Shown: piece by piece, positions 44,690 through 56,689 of the stretch
Position numbering within the stretch: position 1 is the first letter of the stretch
Layout of the letters: every line of letters starts with the position of its first letter
Assembly (NCBI RefSeq): GCF_027943255.1
Contig: NC_072896.1
Coordinates: 39,830,501 to 39,894,500, forward strand
Direction of reading: 5' to 3'
From: Anastrepha obliqua
Taxonomy: Eukaryota > Arthropoda > Insecta > Diptera > Tephritidae
DNA length: 64,000 nucleotides
Made by a program: the position numbers and the translations under genes
The notes under the pieces: model-generated
The model's database searches: none
Seen by the model: only the letters and a program-made list of their open reading frames with translations
What the model was told of the DNA's origin: nothing

Positions 44690-47600
44690 CTGTAACAATA
44701 ATAAACAAAAAATTTATAAAAAATTTGCTTTAATACAACTATAAAACTATAACTGGACTTACCTCCTGAATGCGTCCTTGGCACAAAAGTAATTATACCA
44801 CCAACCCCGTCTTTGCTTTCTTGCACAATGACCATCGGTAGAAAACTCAAAGTTTTTTATTTTTGAAAAATATTTTGCACCCGGATCTCCTCTGCCATTT
44901 TCCAAAACATCTACAGCATAATTGGATCTCTCACCCTCGATAGAAAACTTATCATAGTAAAAGAATCGCTCCGACTCAAAATCAACACCAACTAGTAAAG
45001 CGTGAGGTGAAGTCTTTGTCATGACATTCAAGCGATCTAATCCAATAAAATAATCATTGTTCGCATTTCCAAAGCCAGCTTGGTATTCATACCAGGTTTT
45101 TTCCAAGGTACCATTATCGCTGTGCTCATTTCGTAGTATTACAGTCCACGGATAGCAATCTTTTGGGTCTTCTGGTAAACACTTAGTCAGGCAATATACA
45201 TTGAACGGCGGAAAGCCCGATAATTGTAATTCGTAAATGCCATCCTTATATCGCACGCCATTCTTCATCTTCGCCTCCGTACAATCACGTATGGCGGATA
45301 GCTTGCGCTCAGCTTTTCTAAAATACATACATACATTAGCGCATAATAAATATTATATTGAAATTAATGAAATAAAAATTTATACATAAATTATTTTGAG
45401 GAAAATTTCGTGGCGAACTGGAACATATTTTTTTTTCATTTGTTCCAAATGTCCTGAATGGGTTGTATTCAATGTATAGCAACCCGAGAGATTATCAAAA
45501 AGTATGCGTGGATTAGAGATAGACTAAAAACGCTATGTTTGAACCCCACAAAACTCCTTCTCTTTATTACAGTTATAAGACTATCTTTAGCAGAACTGGG
45601 GATTAATACCAAAAGTAATATAAGCAAGCATATTTTGTTCTTCAAAGGCAGTAAACATTATCTTGTTAGCTCCTATTGAGATCTTCACCGGAAAGAAGTG
45701 TCAATGCGGAGAACTGGACTCATCAGGTACGGGTCGACCACAAATAATATCCGAAAGATAGACATATCCAAATACTATATGAGCCCATAAAGAACTCATT
45801 TCTATATTGGCGGGTACACGGTGGACCACGATGCTGAAATAGGTATTTATTCCGAATAAGCAAATCAATGCGGGATCAAGCGAGCATTTTCCATGCAGCA
45901 ATACTAGGTAATTGCCTTTAATAAATTTAGAAAGGGCATGCATAGAAATGAACGATTTGTACATTCTGAATTCAGGCAAATCCGAGGTAGTAGGAAAAGG
46001 TAAAATGAAATTATATTTAGTGTACCTTTCGATGAGCACCGAAGAGAGATGAGAATGAGAGAGTGAATGAATTGACTAATGCTGAAAACAGTGACCGACG
46101 TACGTAATCCCTTACCGCAGCCCCTAACGAGCACAAAACTGAGCAAAACTCATCCCGTAGAGAACAACTGCGTTCTTTTAGTTACATATTAACACAATAC
46201 ATCGGTTTGAGTGTGTATGTGTTTGGTTGTATCTACACAATGTTGCCATTGATACTTTTGCCTACACACATTTTCACACATCCACGTTATCAGTTACAAT
46301 TTTTCATTGTTTAATAAACCAACGCCAAAACCGACAAATGCCAATAGTTCATTTATCTATAATTAAAATTATTCAACAGTGTTTTAATAAAAATTATAAT
46401 TTTTCTAAGTTTATTTTGCAAATGATTTCGAAATGTACTGCTTGGCAACACTGTGTGGTGAGAGAGCAATCAGCTGACAGGGTTCTACGGGAATTTTCAA
46501 AAATCGTGAAATAAAATCTACGATACTACGATACCGAAAGAAGTAATTTTTCATTTACATGGGGTTCTCATTAGTTTAATCGCACCAGCTGACAGGATAC
46601 TGCGTTTACGTCGATCACTGCTTCCAGCATAAGGCGGTTGCTTGCTGGACGTTGATATTTCTAGTTGCCTATTTTATATGATCTAAAAAATGTTCACTAA
46701 AGCAATTCGCGCCATACTTACTCGGCTAAACGCTTCCTATTTATTTCCATAAGAGTTTTTTCACTAAAAGAAAAACATAAAGATATGAAATTAATGACGA
46801 AACCATTTCAATATTCACAAATTCAATGAGTCACCAAGAATGAGAAAAACCAATTCATGAATAATAAATGTACCCACGTGAACACTTAAAAAATTTCGAC
46901 TCTTCTGGTTAAAATTATTCGGTACGCATAACAGAATGCCTTTAAGTGTATTTTTTTTTTGTTTTTTTTTTTTAATGTATGCTTTCAAGCTGGATGAGCT
47001 TGACATTCTTACATGCCCCTTTAATATGCCAATTAAAAAGTTTTGTTTACATTTTCCAAAAATTTTTTTCATACTCACTCTTGTTGAAGATTAGCAGTAG
47101 ACTGCAATTTGCTCTCAAGTTCCGCTAAGCGCTTCTCATAATTTTCCATAACAATTTGGACTCTAAAAACACAAAGAGACAATGATGATGTCAAAACTAT
47201 TCAAAATCGAGTTTCATTTTACAATTCGAATTCAACACAATTTTTGAATGCGACTACATTATCCGGTAGATTATCCGAGAGATTATCAAAAAGTATGCGT
47301 GGACTAGAGATAGACTAAAAAGTACGCTATGTTTGAACCCCTCAAAACTTCTTCTCTCTATTGCAGTTATAAAACTATCTTTGACAGAACTGGGCATTAA
47401 TACCAAAAGTAATATAAACAACCAAATTTTGTTCTTCAAAGGCAGTAAACATTATCCTGTTAGCTCCTGTTGATCTTCACCGGAAAGAAGAGTCAATACG
47501 CACGGAAGACAGTCTCAGTCAGTCAGACTTGTGAAGAACTGGACCCTTCGGGCACGGCTCGGCCACAAATAATATACAAAAGATAGACATATCCACATAC

Positions 47601-50600
47601 TATATGAGCCCATAAAGAAGTCATCCCTATATTGGCGGGTACAAGATGACCCACGGTGCTGGAATAGCAAGAAGCAAACCAATGTGACTAGGAGATCAAG
47701 CGAGCATTTTCCATGCAGCAATATTAGGTAATTACCTTAAATCAATTTAGAAAGGGCATGCACAGAAATGAAAGAGTTATACATTCTGAATTCAGGCAAC
47801 ACTATTAGTAATGTCATCACTGTAATCGAATCGGAGGTAGTAGGAATAGGTAAAATGAAATTATATTTAGTGTACCTTTCGATTATCAAGTCCTTTTTTG
47901 GGTTCCCGGTCAGGTGAGCATCGGAGATGGGGATGCTTTCAAGCTGGATGAGCTTGACATTCTTACATGCCCGTTTAATATGCCAATTAAAACATTTTGT
48001 TTACATTTTCCAAATTTTTTTTCATACTCACTCTTGTTGAAGATTCGCAGTAGACCGCACTTTGCTCTCAAGTTCCGCTAAGCGCTTCTCATATTTTTCC
48101 ATAACAATTTGGACTCTAAAAACACAAGGAGACAATGTTGGTGTCAAAACTATGCTAAATCGAGTTTCATTTTACAATTCGAATTCAACACAATTTTTGA
48201 ATGCGACTACATTATCCGGTAGTTAACATAGATATGTATGTAACGGATCACCAATTTATGAATAACTAGCAAACCCGGCCCGCTTCGCTGGGCACAGTAA
48301 AATAGAATAGATATGGTTTAGAACAGAAAAGATATGGTTTTCATATTATTTATTTCTTTATTCAAGCGATTTGGCATAAACAATATTTTTTGTTTTTCTA
48401 TTTGTTTTTGAGTAAATATAAAATATAAAGCGTTCTTTTGAACCAGCCATAATGTCGTTTACTTTTTTAACGCTTGGGGCGGAACTGAACTGTCAAATTG
48501 ACAGTGTGAGTTACAATGTGTCAATACTTCTTTCTGATTTGGATGCCATAAGGGGAAGACGTAAGTGCAAAGTGTAAACATTTTTTGTGAATGTTTTGGA
48601 GTGGATTTTGGAATAGTGAATAATTTCTTACGAAATCTGAGAATTTAATGTGAAATCCGAATGTTCAAATGAAATTATGTGTTCGTGGAAAAAAAAATTT
48701 GTTTCGTTTTTTTTTTTTGAAAAATATAAATGGATAATGGTTAAAAAAGCTCCAATGCTTAATAAAACATACTATAAATTGAAACGAAAAATTCATAGAT
48801 GATCAGGAAAAAAGACGATTGTTTCTTAGTTATTAATTTGCGTTGATTTGAAATTTAAAAACAATCTATATTATGATTTTCAATTTATATTTTATATTTA
48901 CTCAAAAACAAATAGAAAAACCAAAAATATTGTTTATGCCAAAGCGCTTGAAAAAGGATAAAGAAATAAATAATATGAAAACCATATCTTTTCTGTTCTA
49001 AACCATATCTATTCTATTTTACTGTGCCCAGCGAAGCGGGCCGGGTTCGCTAGTTTTATATATTATATAAGATAAATACGAGATTTGTTAAAAAAGTAAG
49101 GTGAATTTTTAAATTTCGCGGACTACGTACATTCGAATTTCGATGATTATTTTTTTATATTGGTACACTCGTCTCGAAGATATGTTCACGGTTTTAGCAA
49201 AAGCATGTTTAGTTTAGTTGTAAGAGGCATACATAAGACAAGTGCGTTGCGTGTTCGGCGATTTTTTGCTAACGACTCTTGGTTCTCCTGGACTCTTCCA
49301 TTGGGACGATTGGGCTTTGGTTTCGCGGTCATAACCATATGCCCATAATTCGTCACCAGTTATCAACCTTTTAAACACATCTGGATCATCGTTGATGTCA
49401 TTCAACAATTCCTGAATTCAGCAATTTCGGAACGAACGAATGCAGACATCCTCAGCTACTTCTCTAATTTTGATTCGACGATTCTCCATAACAATTTTCT
49501 TCACTTCCTCAACATTTTTATCTATTGTTGATGTGCTGGGGTGTCCAGAGCGAGTGTCGTCATTCCATCTTCTCGACATCCTGTGTATAGCTTGTACCAC
49601 TTATAAGCATTTTTTTTGACTCAAAGTACTCTCACCGTATGCCACTGTAAACATTTCATTTGCTTTTGAGCACTTAATTCTATTTTTTTACTTAAAATTT
49701 GATGCGACTTCTTTGATCCATTTTTTTATCTCGCAGAAAATCGCAGAACACGCAAAGCACTTGTCTTATTTATTCCTCTCACAAACAAATTTGCTAAAAT
49801 CGTGAACATATCTTCGAATGCCCTTCTTCTTCTTTTTTTTCTTGAGGAATGCTGCAGGGTCATGATAAACGACTTCTTACTGTTGGAATTGAATGAATGG
49901 GGCTTGGAAGAAAATGTATCCATTATTTTCGCGTAACAGTTTTTGTGCAAATAGTTTAAAACTGTTTTATGGTCGATCTTTAGCTCCTGAGCGATGCTAC
50001 GACTACTAATATGCCGGTCAACTTCGGTTATTTCTGTAAATTTTTCGAGATTATCGACATTTCCTTTAACATCAAAAATGCCTTAACGGAATCGACGAAA
50101 CCAAAAGTGCAGGTAATTGGTTGTTATAAACTGTAAAATATACCGAATTTTCTCTTTGTTGACTTCGATTGTTAACACCCTGTAACTTACAACTGAATGG
50201 ACAAAAATAAAGCAGCAAATGTACTTTTTAAGTTTGGAATGTCACTTGAACAACGAATATAACTTAAAATTGTTTGATCAATGCTTTACCAGATATCGAT
50301 CACTACAGCCATTTACCGAGAAAATAATGGATTTCATTTTCCCCAAGCTATTATTTCGATATCATAATCTGTACACTGAATGCCATTTAGTTGTAAAATT
50401 TCCAACTCAACTTTTCGATTCACTTATATGTATATGCCGATCACTGTCGGATAATTATAATGACCGAAAATATACGAAATTTTTAAAAGTTTTCGAAATC
50501 ACAAATAGTCACAAATCAACCAGTGCCTTCCAGTTCTTCTGTTCTTGAGCGAAATCAATAGCTTTCAAGTGCAAAACACTGTTAAAGAAGAATCTCGAGT

Positions 50601-51003
50601 TCAAGTATAAGGGCTTTTAGACCAAGTAATTTCTGAGATAAATGCTGTAGTCCAACTGTGTTACAATCACATCCCACTCAACTCTTCTACTTCAATATTT
50701 TAACACCAAAATGCTTAGTATCCGCAGCCTTAATAATAGGACCAATACTTATGTAATATTTCTTAAAAGGGTGACTAACCTTTGTAGCGCATCCTCCGTG
50801 TCTTTTTGCTGTCTTCGAATTGTTTCGACTGATTTTATTAAAGCTTCTATTTCATTTCCTGCATCTGAGTAATCTATTAAAGGAGGATCCAAACATCCTT
50901 CATCTTTAGAAGACTCCTCGTTTACCTCGACAGCGCCAATACTATTCGCGAGCCACAGGAGAAATACTTCAAAGTAGCACAGGCGCAGAATTTGTTTGTT
51001 CAT
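44632..51003 (-). CDS. Gene C: secreted fibrinogen-related protein with a short coil
   Basis: CDS exons: 50780-51003, 48032-48115, 47079-47162, 46722-46763 (42 bp), 44763-45317 and 44632-44689. Together 1047 nt, about 348 aa. Same phase-2 architecture as gene B, but only two full coil exons plus one half exon. The two full exons begin VQIVME rather than EKTLME, so they are a diverged subtype. The FReD exon differs from gene B by a few residues (KMKN for KVKN, TWYEYQ for NWSEYQ, YFCAKDAF for YSCATDAL). Its introns hold a second, decayed copy of the FReD-proximal intron (47280-47890) and mariner and foldback insertions. The 3' UTR is uninterrupted and has AATAAA (minus) at 44453-44458. Predicted secreted lectin-like protein. 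Confidence 0.75.
44763..45317 (-). CDS. Gene C fibrinogen-related domain exon
   Basis: 555 bp, phase 2 in and out, with acceptor TATTTTAG and donor AG|GTAAGT. It carries the same six-cysteine FReD signature as the gene B exon, including DYFIGL and GRGDPG, and the GWWYN tail segment (here GHCARKQRRGWWYN). The reading frame is open throughout. It joins in frame to the terminal exon 44632-44689, which encodes FSYYFYLAIRPILCDNH and a stop. Confidence 0.85.
45318..46721 (-). other. Gene C intron between FReD and coil exons
   Basis: Near-identical to 22670-24033. No exon seen. Confidence 0.45.
46722..48115 (-). CDS. Gene C coil exons: two of 84 bp, one of 42 bp
   Basis: 48032-48115 and 47079-47162 are 84-bp phase-2 exons with GTGAGT donors. 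46722-46763 is the FReD-proximal coil exon but lacks 42 bp that the gene B counterpart (24034-24117) has next to its donor. The deletion leaves a good GTAAGT donor, removes exactly 14 codons (two heptads), and gene A (243-284) shares it. Confidence 0.7.
47163..48031 (-). other. Gene C intron with a second intron copy
   Basis: 47280-47890 is a diverged copy of 45490-46030, followed directly by array-unit sequence from 47934. It shows that part of the gene body was duplicated inside gene C. Confidence 0.5.
48266..49053. mobile_element. Foldback element with Helitron-like CTAG ends on both sides
   Basis: The left end CTAGCAAACCCGGCCCGCTT and the right end are inverse copies; the inverted arms run about 165 bp (landmarks ATAGAATAGATATGG and GGCATAAACAATATTTT). 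It lies between A (48265) and T (49054). The left end equals the left end of the Helitron-like element at 5117, so both termini are of the CTAG type. The 450-bp centre has no ORF. Confidence 0.7.
49063..49817 (-). mobile_element. Rearranged mariner M3 (snapback)
   Basis: The left end TACGAGATTTGTTAAAAAAG and leader run in plus sense to about 49275 (TCGAAGATATGTTCACGG, ACATAAGACAAGTGCGTTGC). The centre is minus-sense mariner transposase (49418-49600: SGHPSTSTIDKNVEEVKKIV; 49214-49408: NDINDDPDVFKRLITGDELW). The right side is the same leader inverted (49725-49815). Both flanks are therefore 5' leaders. Non-functional; the terminal repeat on the right is lost. Confidence 0.6.
49820..50220 (-). 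mobile_element. Mariner relic M1, gene C copy
   Basis: Orthologue of 490-950, with an extra deletion of about 80 bp near 50128. Confidence 0.6.
50780..51003 (-). CDS. Gene C exon 1: signal peptide and coil start
   Basis: Starts at MNKQILRLC, with a hydrophobic core through NSIGAV, an acidic linker and the NEIEALIKSVETIRRQQK coil segment. It ends at a GTTAGT donor in phase 2. Nearly identical to the gene A and B exons, and like gene A it keeps NSIGA and DYSDAGNE where gene B has NNIGA and IYLDAGNE. Confidence 0.75.
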
Positions 51004-51740
51004 TTCACAGCGTCCTCGGGTATCAGACTGTTTGCATAGTCTTGTCAACTACGAATAAGAAGAAATGCGAATTCTTGGCATTATAAATTCTCTTATCAGC
51101 AAGAAATTTGGAATTTTGGTGCAGTTTGCGATGACCTTATTGTTATTTGTGAACAAGATAATTCTTATTTATTATAAAGTTCTGAGAATACATTTTGTAT
51201 TGCGTCATATAAAATATATTATATATGTATATATGTATGTGTAATGTAAAATATGCATGGACAAGTTTTAATAAATAATGGCCCGCAAATTAACTGTTTT
51301 ATATAACAACATGATTATAATATAATTAGAAAATTTGAAAAAAGAAAATGAACCCTATATTTCAAAGCAGTAGTCTATGGTAATTCTGAGGAAAACTTTG
51401 AAGAGCTGCAGTTATGAATTAATTACAAATTACTTCGACTTACCTGATGCGACTAGCATTTTTTCAACAGAATTTAGTGTGAGAAATAGGTTATGCTAAC
51501 TGATATGGTACACCAAAATGCTCAGAATGCACTTCTACATTCACTTGACCCAATTTTCTAAGCACTTTGCCATTCAGAAGTGTATACCTGCTAAACGAGC
51601 AGTTTAAAGGCTTCAGCAGTTGCTTCAGGCTTTGAAAAATGTTAGCATTGCATTTTGTTTTTAATTTTCGGGGGAAAAAAGTTATTGGGTGGCAAATTAG
51701 GGCTGTAAGATCGTTGACCCTTTAATTGAAAATTTTGAGT
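51004..51740. promoter_or_regulatory. Upstream region of gene C
   Basis: Near-identical to 37337-38094. A leader exon candidate ends at 51444 before GTAAGT. Promoter position unproven. Confidence 0.35.
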
Positions 51741-52520
51741 ACTCAAAAACTCTCTTGTGTGAGCCGATATATGAGAGCTCGTATTGTGTTAGTGAAGAAT
51801 GGTTCTTCTTCGGGGGTTGATGTCATGAATGCTCCGCAAAGTTCTGGTAAATAAATCGTTGTATAGCAATCTGAATTGACTGTTTTCAATTTTTGTAGAG
51901 GTACAGTTGTGATAAGACCAGATTTTCCAAAAAACAAGCGACTATTCGACCATTTGCTTTAAGGTGTTTTTTCCACGAACAACTTTTGTGGGATTAAGCT
52001 TGTCTTGGAACGCTCACACTGTCGATTGCTGTTTGTAGTTTGATGTTTCATATACCAAAGTGCATATTCAGTTACGATGGCACAAATGTGCTTCGACCAA
52101 CTCATCGAATTTCGTCAATACTTCTTTACATCAATCGATGTGAGTGCTTTGGGTAATTGCCAAATTATGTCGTATCTAATGAGAACAAATCTACTTACCA
52201 CCAAATGCTCACACAATATTGGATGTAAGCTGATCCTACTAATGTTGAAGGATGTCTCTATCTCTGGATAAATCAAATGACGATCTTGCGTTATGAATTG
52301 TCGCACTGCATCGATTACTTCTGGCACAGCAAGGATTGACGGCCATGTTGGAACTCGCTATACCAGCTTTTCACAGTTACTACGTGTGGTGCTTCAATGC
52401 CAGAAGTCAAAATATGTTGTGCAATGCACTCCTCTCTCGGTAAGCCACCTCAAAATTAGTAATAGATCATCGCAGAAAAATTTTAACGATTAGTTCCTTC
52501 TTTTGGATGAGATGAATTTT
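51741..52520 (-). mobile_element. Mariner relic M2, gene C copy
   Basis: Same fossil as 2480-3300, retaining PEVIDAVRQFITQDRHLIYPE and FFGKSGLITTVPLQK. Confidence 0.6.
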
Positions 52521-52828
52521 TCAACTCACTGAAAAAAGAACAATGAAAGATCTTAAATGCTAACATTGTATGTAAGTTTATGCTAAAAACAGTACCAAAC
52601 TTTTCAATAAAAGTATCGAATAACAGCTCATCACTCCTAATGTTGCAAAGACGAACCTGTTAAAAGGAAACCTTCGTACATTTCAATGAAACTTGGGGAC
52701 ATAAAAGTTTGTACAAGTATATTACTCTTGGTTCAAGGTAGGTCCGAACTGCTCATATAACGGTAATTCCCAAAAAAGCAAGAAACGTGATAGCTCGACT
52801 ACAAATGCAGAAAATGGCTAAATGTGGC

Positions 52829-53817
52829 CAGTGTTGCCAACGCCAATAAATCTGAGTCGCTAGGGCCAATATCAAAAGTCGCTAGAAAGTCGCTAACTCC
52901 ATTAGGGGCGGATCCTAAATTTAATTCTGAGAGGTGCACTAGAGGCCAGCTGCGGACTTAAAATTTTTAGATGAATAATAATTAAACCAGTAATACCTAC
53001 TCTACTGAAATTTGAGATCAACGGAAGTTAGTTTCAATCTCCTGAAATACTGGTTTTTTTTATTATGATTCGATAAATCTACTAAATTTTCTAACGCTAT
53101 GTTAATTTGTGTCTGAAAAACATTTGCGTCTTTAAAATATTATTGGAAAGCATGAGTGATTCAAAAATGTTGAAAAAGCTATTTACGAAGTTGATCCAGT
53201 ACTGGATTCAAATGGAAATTTGAAAATTTATAAAATTAATAATATTAACTATTACGCTTTTATAATAAAACCAGGCAAATCATACAACAATTTTACTATA
53301 TTATTATTAATTAAAGTCTTGAAATGGATTTATAAAATATATTTAAGCATAGTAAAAAAAAGTGGCATAAAAAAGCTACGCTTTAAGGGGGAACACCACT
53401 GTGACAGCCAAAGAAATAAGTGATTTTTTTTTGGCAATTTGTGGATCGGATTTTTTTTATTTTATTAAGTGTCCATTAAAGACTGTCATCCTAAATTTTT
53501 ATGGAAAAATATTAATTTATAAATTTAAAATTTCAATTATAGATCGACAATTTATCGACGATAACACACCAATAGGCAGTGCTTTATGTTATCTATAGTC
53601 AGTAAATTGTTACTCTAGAGTATGGAAGGTAAAGGGCATTCACGGATAATCAAGTTGACAGAAAAGTATCTATTGCCTAAAACGGTTTTGATTTGCTCTC
53701 CAAAAGTCGCCTGATAAGTCGCTAAATCATTTTTGTCGTCAAAACTTTTTTTTTGTCGCCAAGACTCAAGCAAAAGTCGTCAATTCTAGCGACAAAGTCG
53801 CTAAATTGGCAACACTG
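52829..53817. mobile_element. hAT-type non-autonomous element
   Basis: Ends CAGTGTTGCCAA and its inverse TTGGCAACACTG, flanked by the 8-bp duplication AATGTGGC (52821-52828 and 53818-53825). Subterminal AGTCGCTA motifs recur in both orientations. The short ORFs at 53220-53598 match no transposase I know. It sits inside a further insertion (about 52747-53930) absent from the gene A and B blocks. Confidence 0.8.
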
Positions 53818-53930
53818 AATGTGGCAAACACATAAAATGGAATACGAGGACTGTAAAATTTCGAGAAATTGGCGATGCCACGTTGGCTACCTATAGATAT
53901 TACGAAGGTCGAATAAAAACCATTTTTTAT

Positions 53931-54569
53931 GACTACTAGACTAAGGCAATAATAAGGGAACTGGGTTTGGATAAGGTAATGTAAAGATTAGAGGTCACAA
54001 AAGACAATGTAGTCGATCTGCAAATTTCAAACTGAATCTAATCTAAATTTCCGTCCGACCGTCTGATGTTGTAAGCTGTAACTCTGATTGCCAATGAGTT
54101 TCTTTGATTCCAAAGAAGCCAGCCAAAATTAAATTTTACTAAAATTAAAAATTAATTATCTAATTTGTTTTCGAATAACTTTTTTACTAAAAAAGTTTTT
54201 TACTAAAAAAGGAAACGATTTTGAACGATAGAAATCATCATTTTGGCCTACGAGATCCATTGCTCGTATTTTTGCTCACAAATGTCAATTATGATTGACG
54301 TATGACGTCATTTGCACAAATTATAAATAGAGTGATTAATTTTGCGCCACATTCTAAATAAATGTTGTACCTGATATGTTTTCATTTGAAAAAGAAGTTT
54401 ATTTATTTAAGTAATTAGTCAACAAAAGTCCCAAAGGTTTGTAAATAGTATTGAATTCTATAAGGGCTTTCAAGATGGGTGCAGAGTTCTTACAAAGCCA
54501 ATATGGAGAAAGTCTTAATTACGAAGGAATGAATTTTACGGAATGTAAAGGAATGGATTTTAAGGTCGT
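53931..54569. other. Duplicated spacer, no gene seen
   Basis: Matches 3531-4149 with a small tandem duplication of ACTTTTTTACTAAAAAAG near 54180. Confidence 0.4.
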
Positions 54570-54845
54570 CAGCAGAAGTGTTTGGCCGAGCTATTTGTGG
54601 CGTGCGTCTTGATGTTGTTCCATAAATGGAGGGACCTTTAGTTTCAAGCCGACTCCGAACGGCGGATATTTTTTATGATGTGCTTTTCATGGCAGAAATA
54701 CACTCGGAGGTTTGCCATTGCCTGCCGACTGCTATTAGAAAAACACTTTTTCTTCTTTTTGATGTTTCATCGATATTAGAAACTACGCTCTCTCTGAATT
54801 CCGAATGGTAGTCACGCTCCAACCCATTCGACTACAGCAGCCACC
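54570..54845 (-). mobile_element. tRNA-derived SINE, gene C block copy
   Basis: Orthologue of 4150-4430. Confidence 0.6.
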
Positions 54846-56308
54846 TTATGCCATTTATAAACAAGAAAAATAGCAAAGTACTCTAAATACTACCTTAGGG
54901 GACTCCAGATGACTCGATAAACGAATATGACTTATGATTGCCAACAATACGATTCAAAAGATAGGACTCCACACAACGGTGAAAATCAACTGGAGAAGAT
55001 AAGAAAGCGAAAAAATTGCTTAAGGGGTTACGTGGGTTTTGTGGTTTCAAAAAATCAATTTTTTTTTGGCTTATTAATTTCTACAACATCTCAAGAATAT
55101 TATCCTAATTTTCAAGTCGATCCGAATAATAGGGTCGGAGATACAGCCTTTGGAAGGTGTGCGCTCCAAGCCACTTTTATTGTTACTCAAAACTTTAAAC
55201 GCGTTTTTCTCCGAACCATCAAAATCTGTTTGTGAAGAGTTCTTCAATGTAGCAATACCTTTGGCAGTATCATCCGAAGTTAACAAAATAAAGCCAAAGT
55301 CAACAGACGAATTCGCAGCATACTCAAATTCACAACCCCTAACAGACTGAGGGAAACAGTTGTTTAAAAAAAGCGGCGAAGAGGTTAGCCGCTTCATTAG
55401 CAGAATCCACGCTTTTATCATTGAAAAATAACGCAGATAGAATGCTAGAGCACTTGTTTTAGATTTCATGAAACTCCAAAGGTTTTTCTGAAATTTATTT
55501 TTTTATTCCTCTTTTTATATTTATGTACTGATATATATGTACTCGAATTATGTAGATATGTAGCTTAATTATCGCAATTATGTTTTAACGCTATTTTGAC
55601 TTCTATTCAATAAAAGAGCGTTAACCCATTCAATTATTCCGACATACCTATATCAATCATTTTGTCACATTGCCAATGTGTGTTGTTTTGACATTTAACC
55701 AGATCTTCTGTTGTTTGATATGACTTTGGTACAAGCTTCTTTACACGCTTGTTTCAACCAAATTGAGTGTGACGTGCAACACTTTTGTCATTCGACATTA
55801 TTTTTTTCTTCTCTTTTCGCCAAATTACCATCTAAGCTGAGAAACACGCAACCACAACAAATAATAGGCGCTACAGCTTTTATTTTTTTTTTTTTTTGTA
55901 ATGAAAATCACTGATTCAACAGCATTTAGCGTTTGATTTCCAGATTCAGATGAAATCACAAAGTAAATTTTTTTAGTAACTAAATTTATTACCCCTCTTC
56001 TCTTTTTTATTAATGGGTAAATTTAAGATACAAAATAAATTAATGTAAAGCTAATGATTGAAATCAAATGTGAAAAGCAATGATTAAGCACTTTCGAAAA
56101 AATTAATTAAAATTTTTCTTCTTCTTGAACTGCCTATTAGTTCATGAATGCTGCGGTCACATTTATTAATTTAAGTACAAACATACACTCGTACTACGTT
56201 TAAATCAACCTGCCGCTTTTTTTTTTAACTGTATGAGAACTATGGATATCGGTAACTATGGTTTGACAGCTGAGAATGGCAACTGTGTTGACATTTCTGT
56301 TCAGGTAC
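54846..56308. other. Duplicated spacer, no gene seen
   Basis: Matches 4431-5116 and 6463-7238 in one uninterrupted stretch. The join at about 55530 (GTACTGATATATATGTACTC) is the empty site of the Helitron-like element. Confidence 0.45.
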
Positions 56309-56623
56309 GGCGGCCGCCGTAGCCGAATGGGTTGGTGCGTGACTACCATTCGGAATTCACAGAGAGAACGTAGGTTCGAATCTCGGTGAAATACCAAAAT
56401 TAAGAAAAAAAGTTGTTTCCAATAGCGGTCACCCCTCGGCAGGTAATGGCAAACCTCCGAGTGTATTTCTGCCATGAAAAAGCTCCTCATCAAAAAATAT
56501 CTGCCATTCGGAGTCGGTTAGAAACTTTAGGTCCCTCCATTTATGGAACAACATCAAGGCGCACACCACAAATAGGAGGAGAAGCTCGGCCAAACACCCA
56601 AAAAGAGTGTGCGCGCCAATTAT

Positions 56624-56672
<49 letters not shown>

Positions 56673-56689
56673 GTTAAGCTAATGTACAA
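56309..56689 (+). mobile_element. tRNA-derived SINE with AT-repeat tail
   Basis: A box TAGCCGAATGG and B box GGTTCGAATCT, the same body as 9495-9788, then GTGCGCGCCAATT and an (AT)n tract at 56622-56675. Orthologous locus to 9495. Confidence 0.75.
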
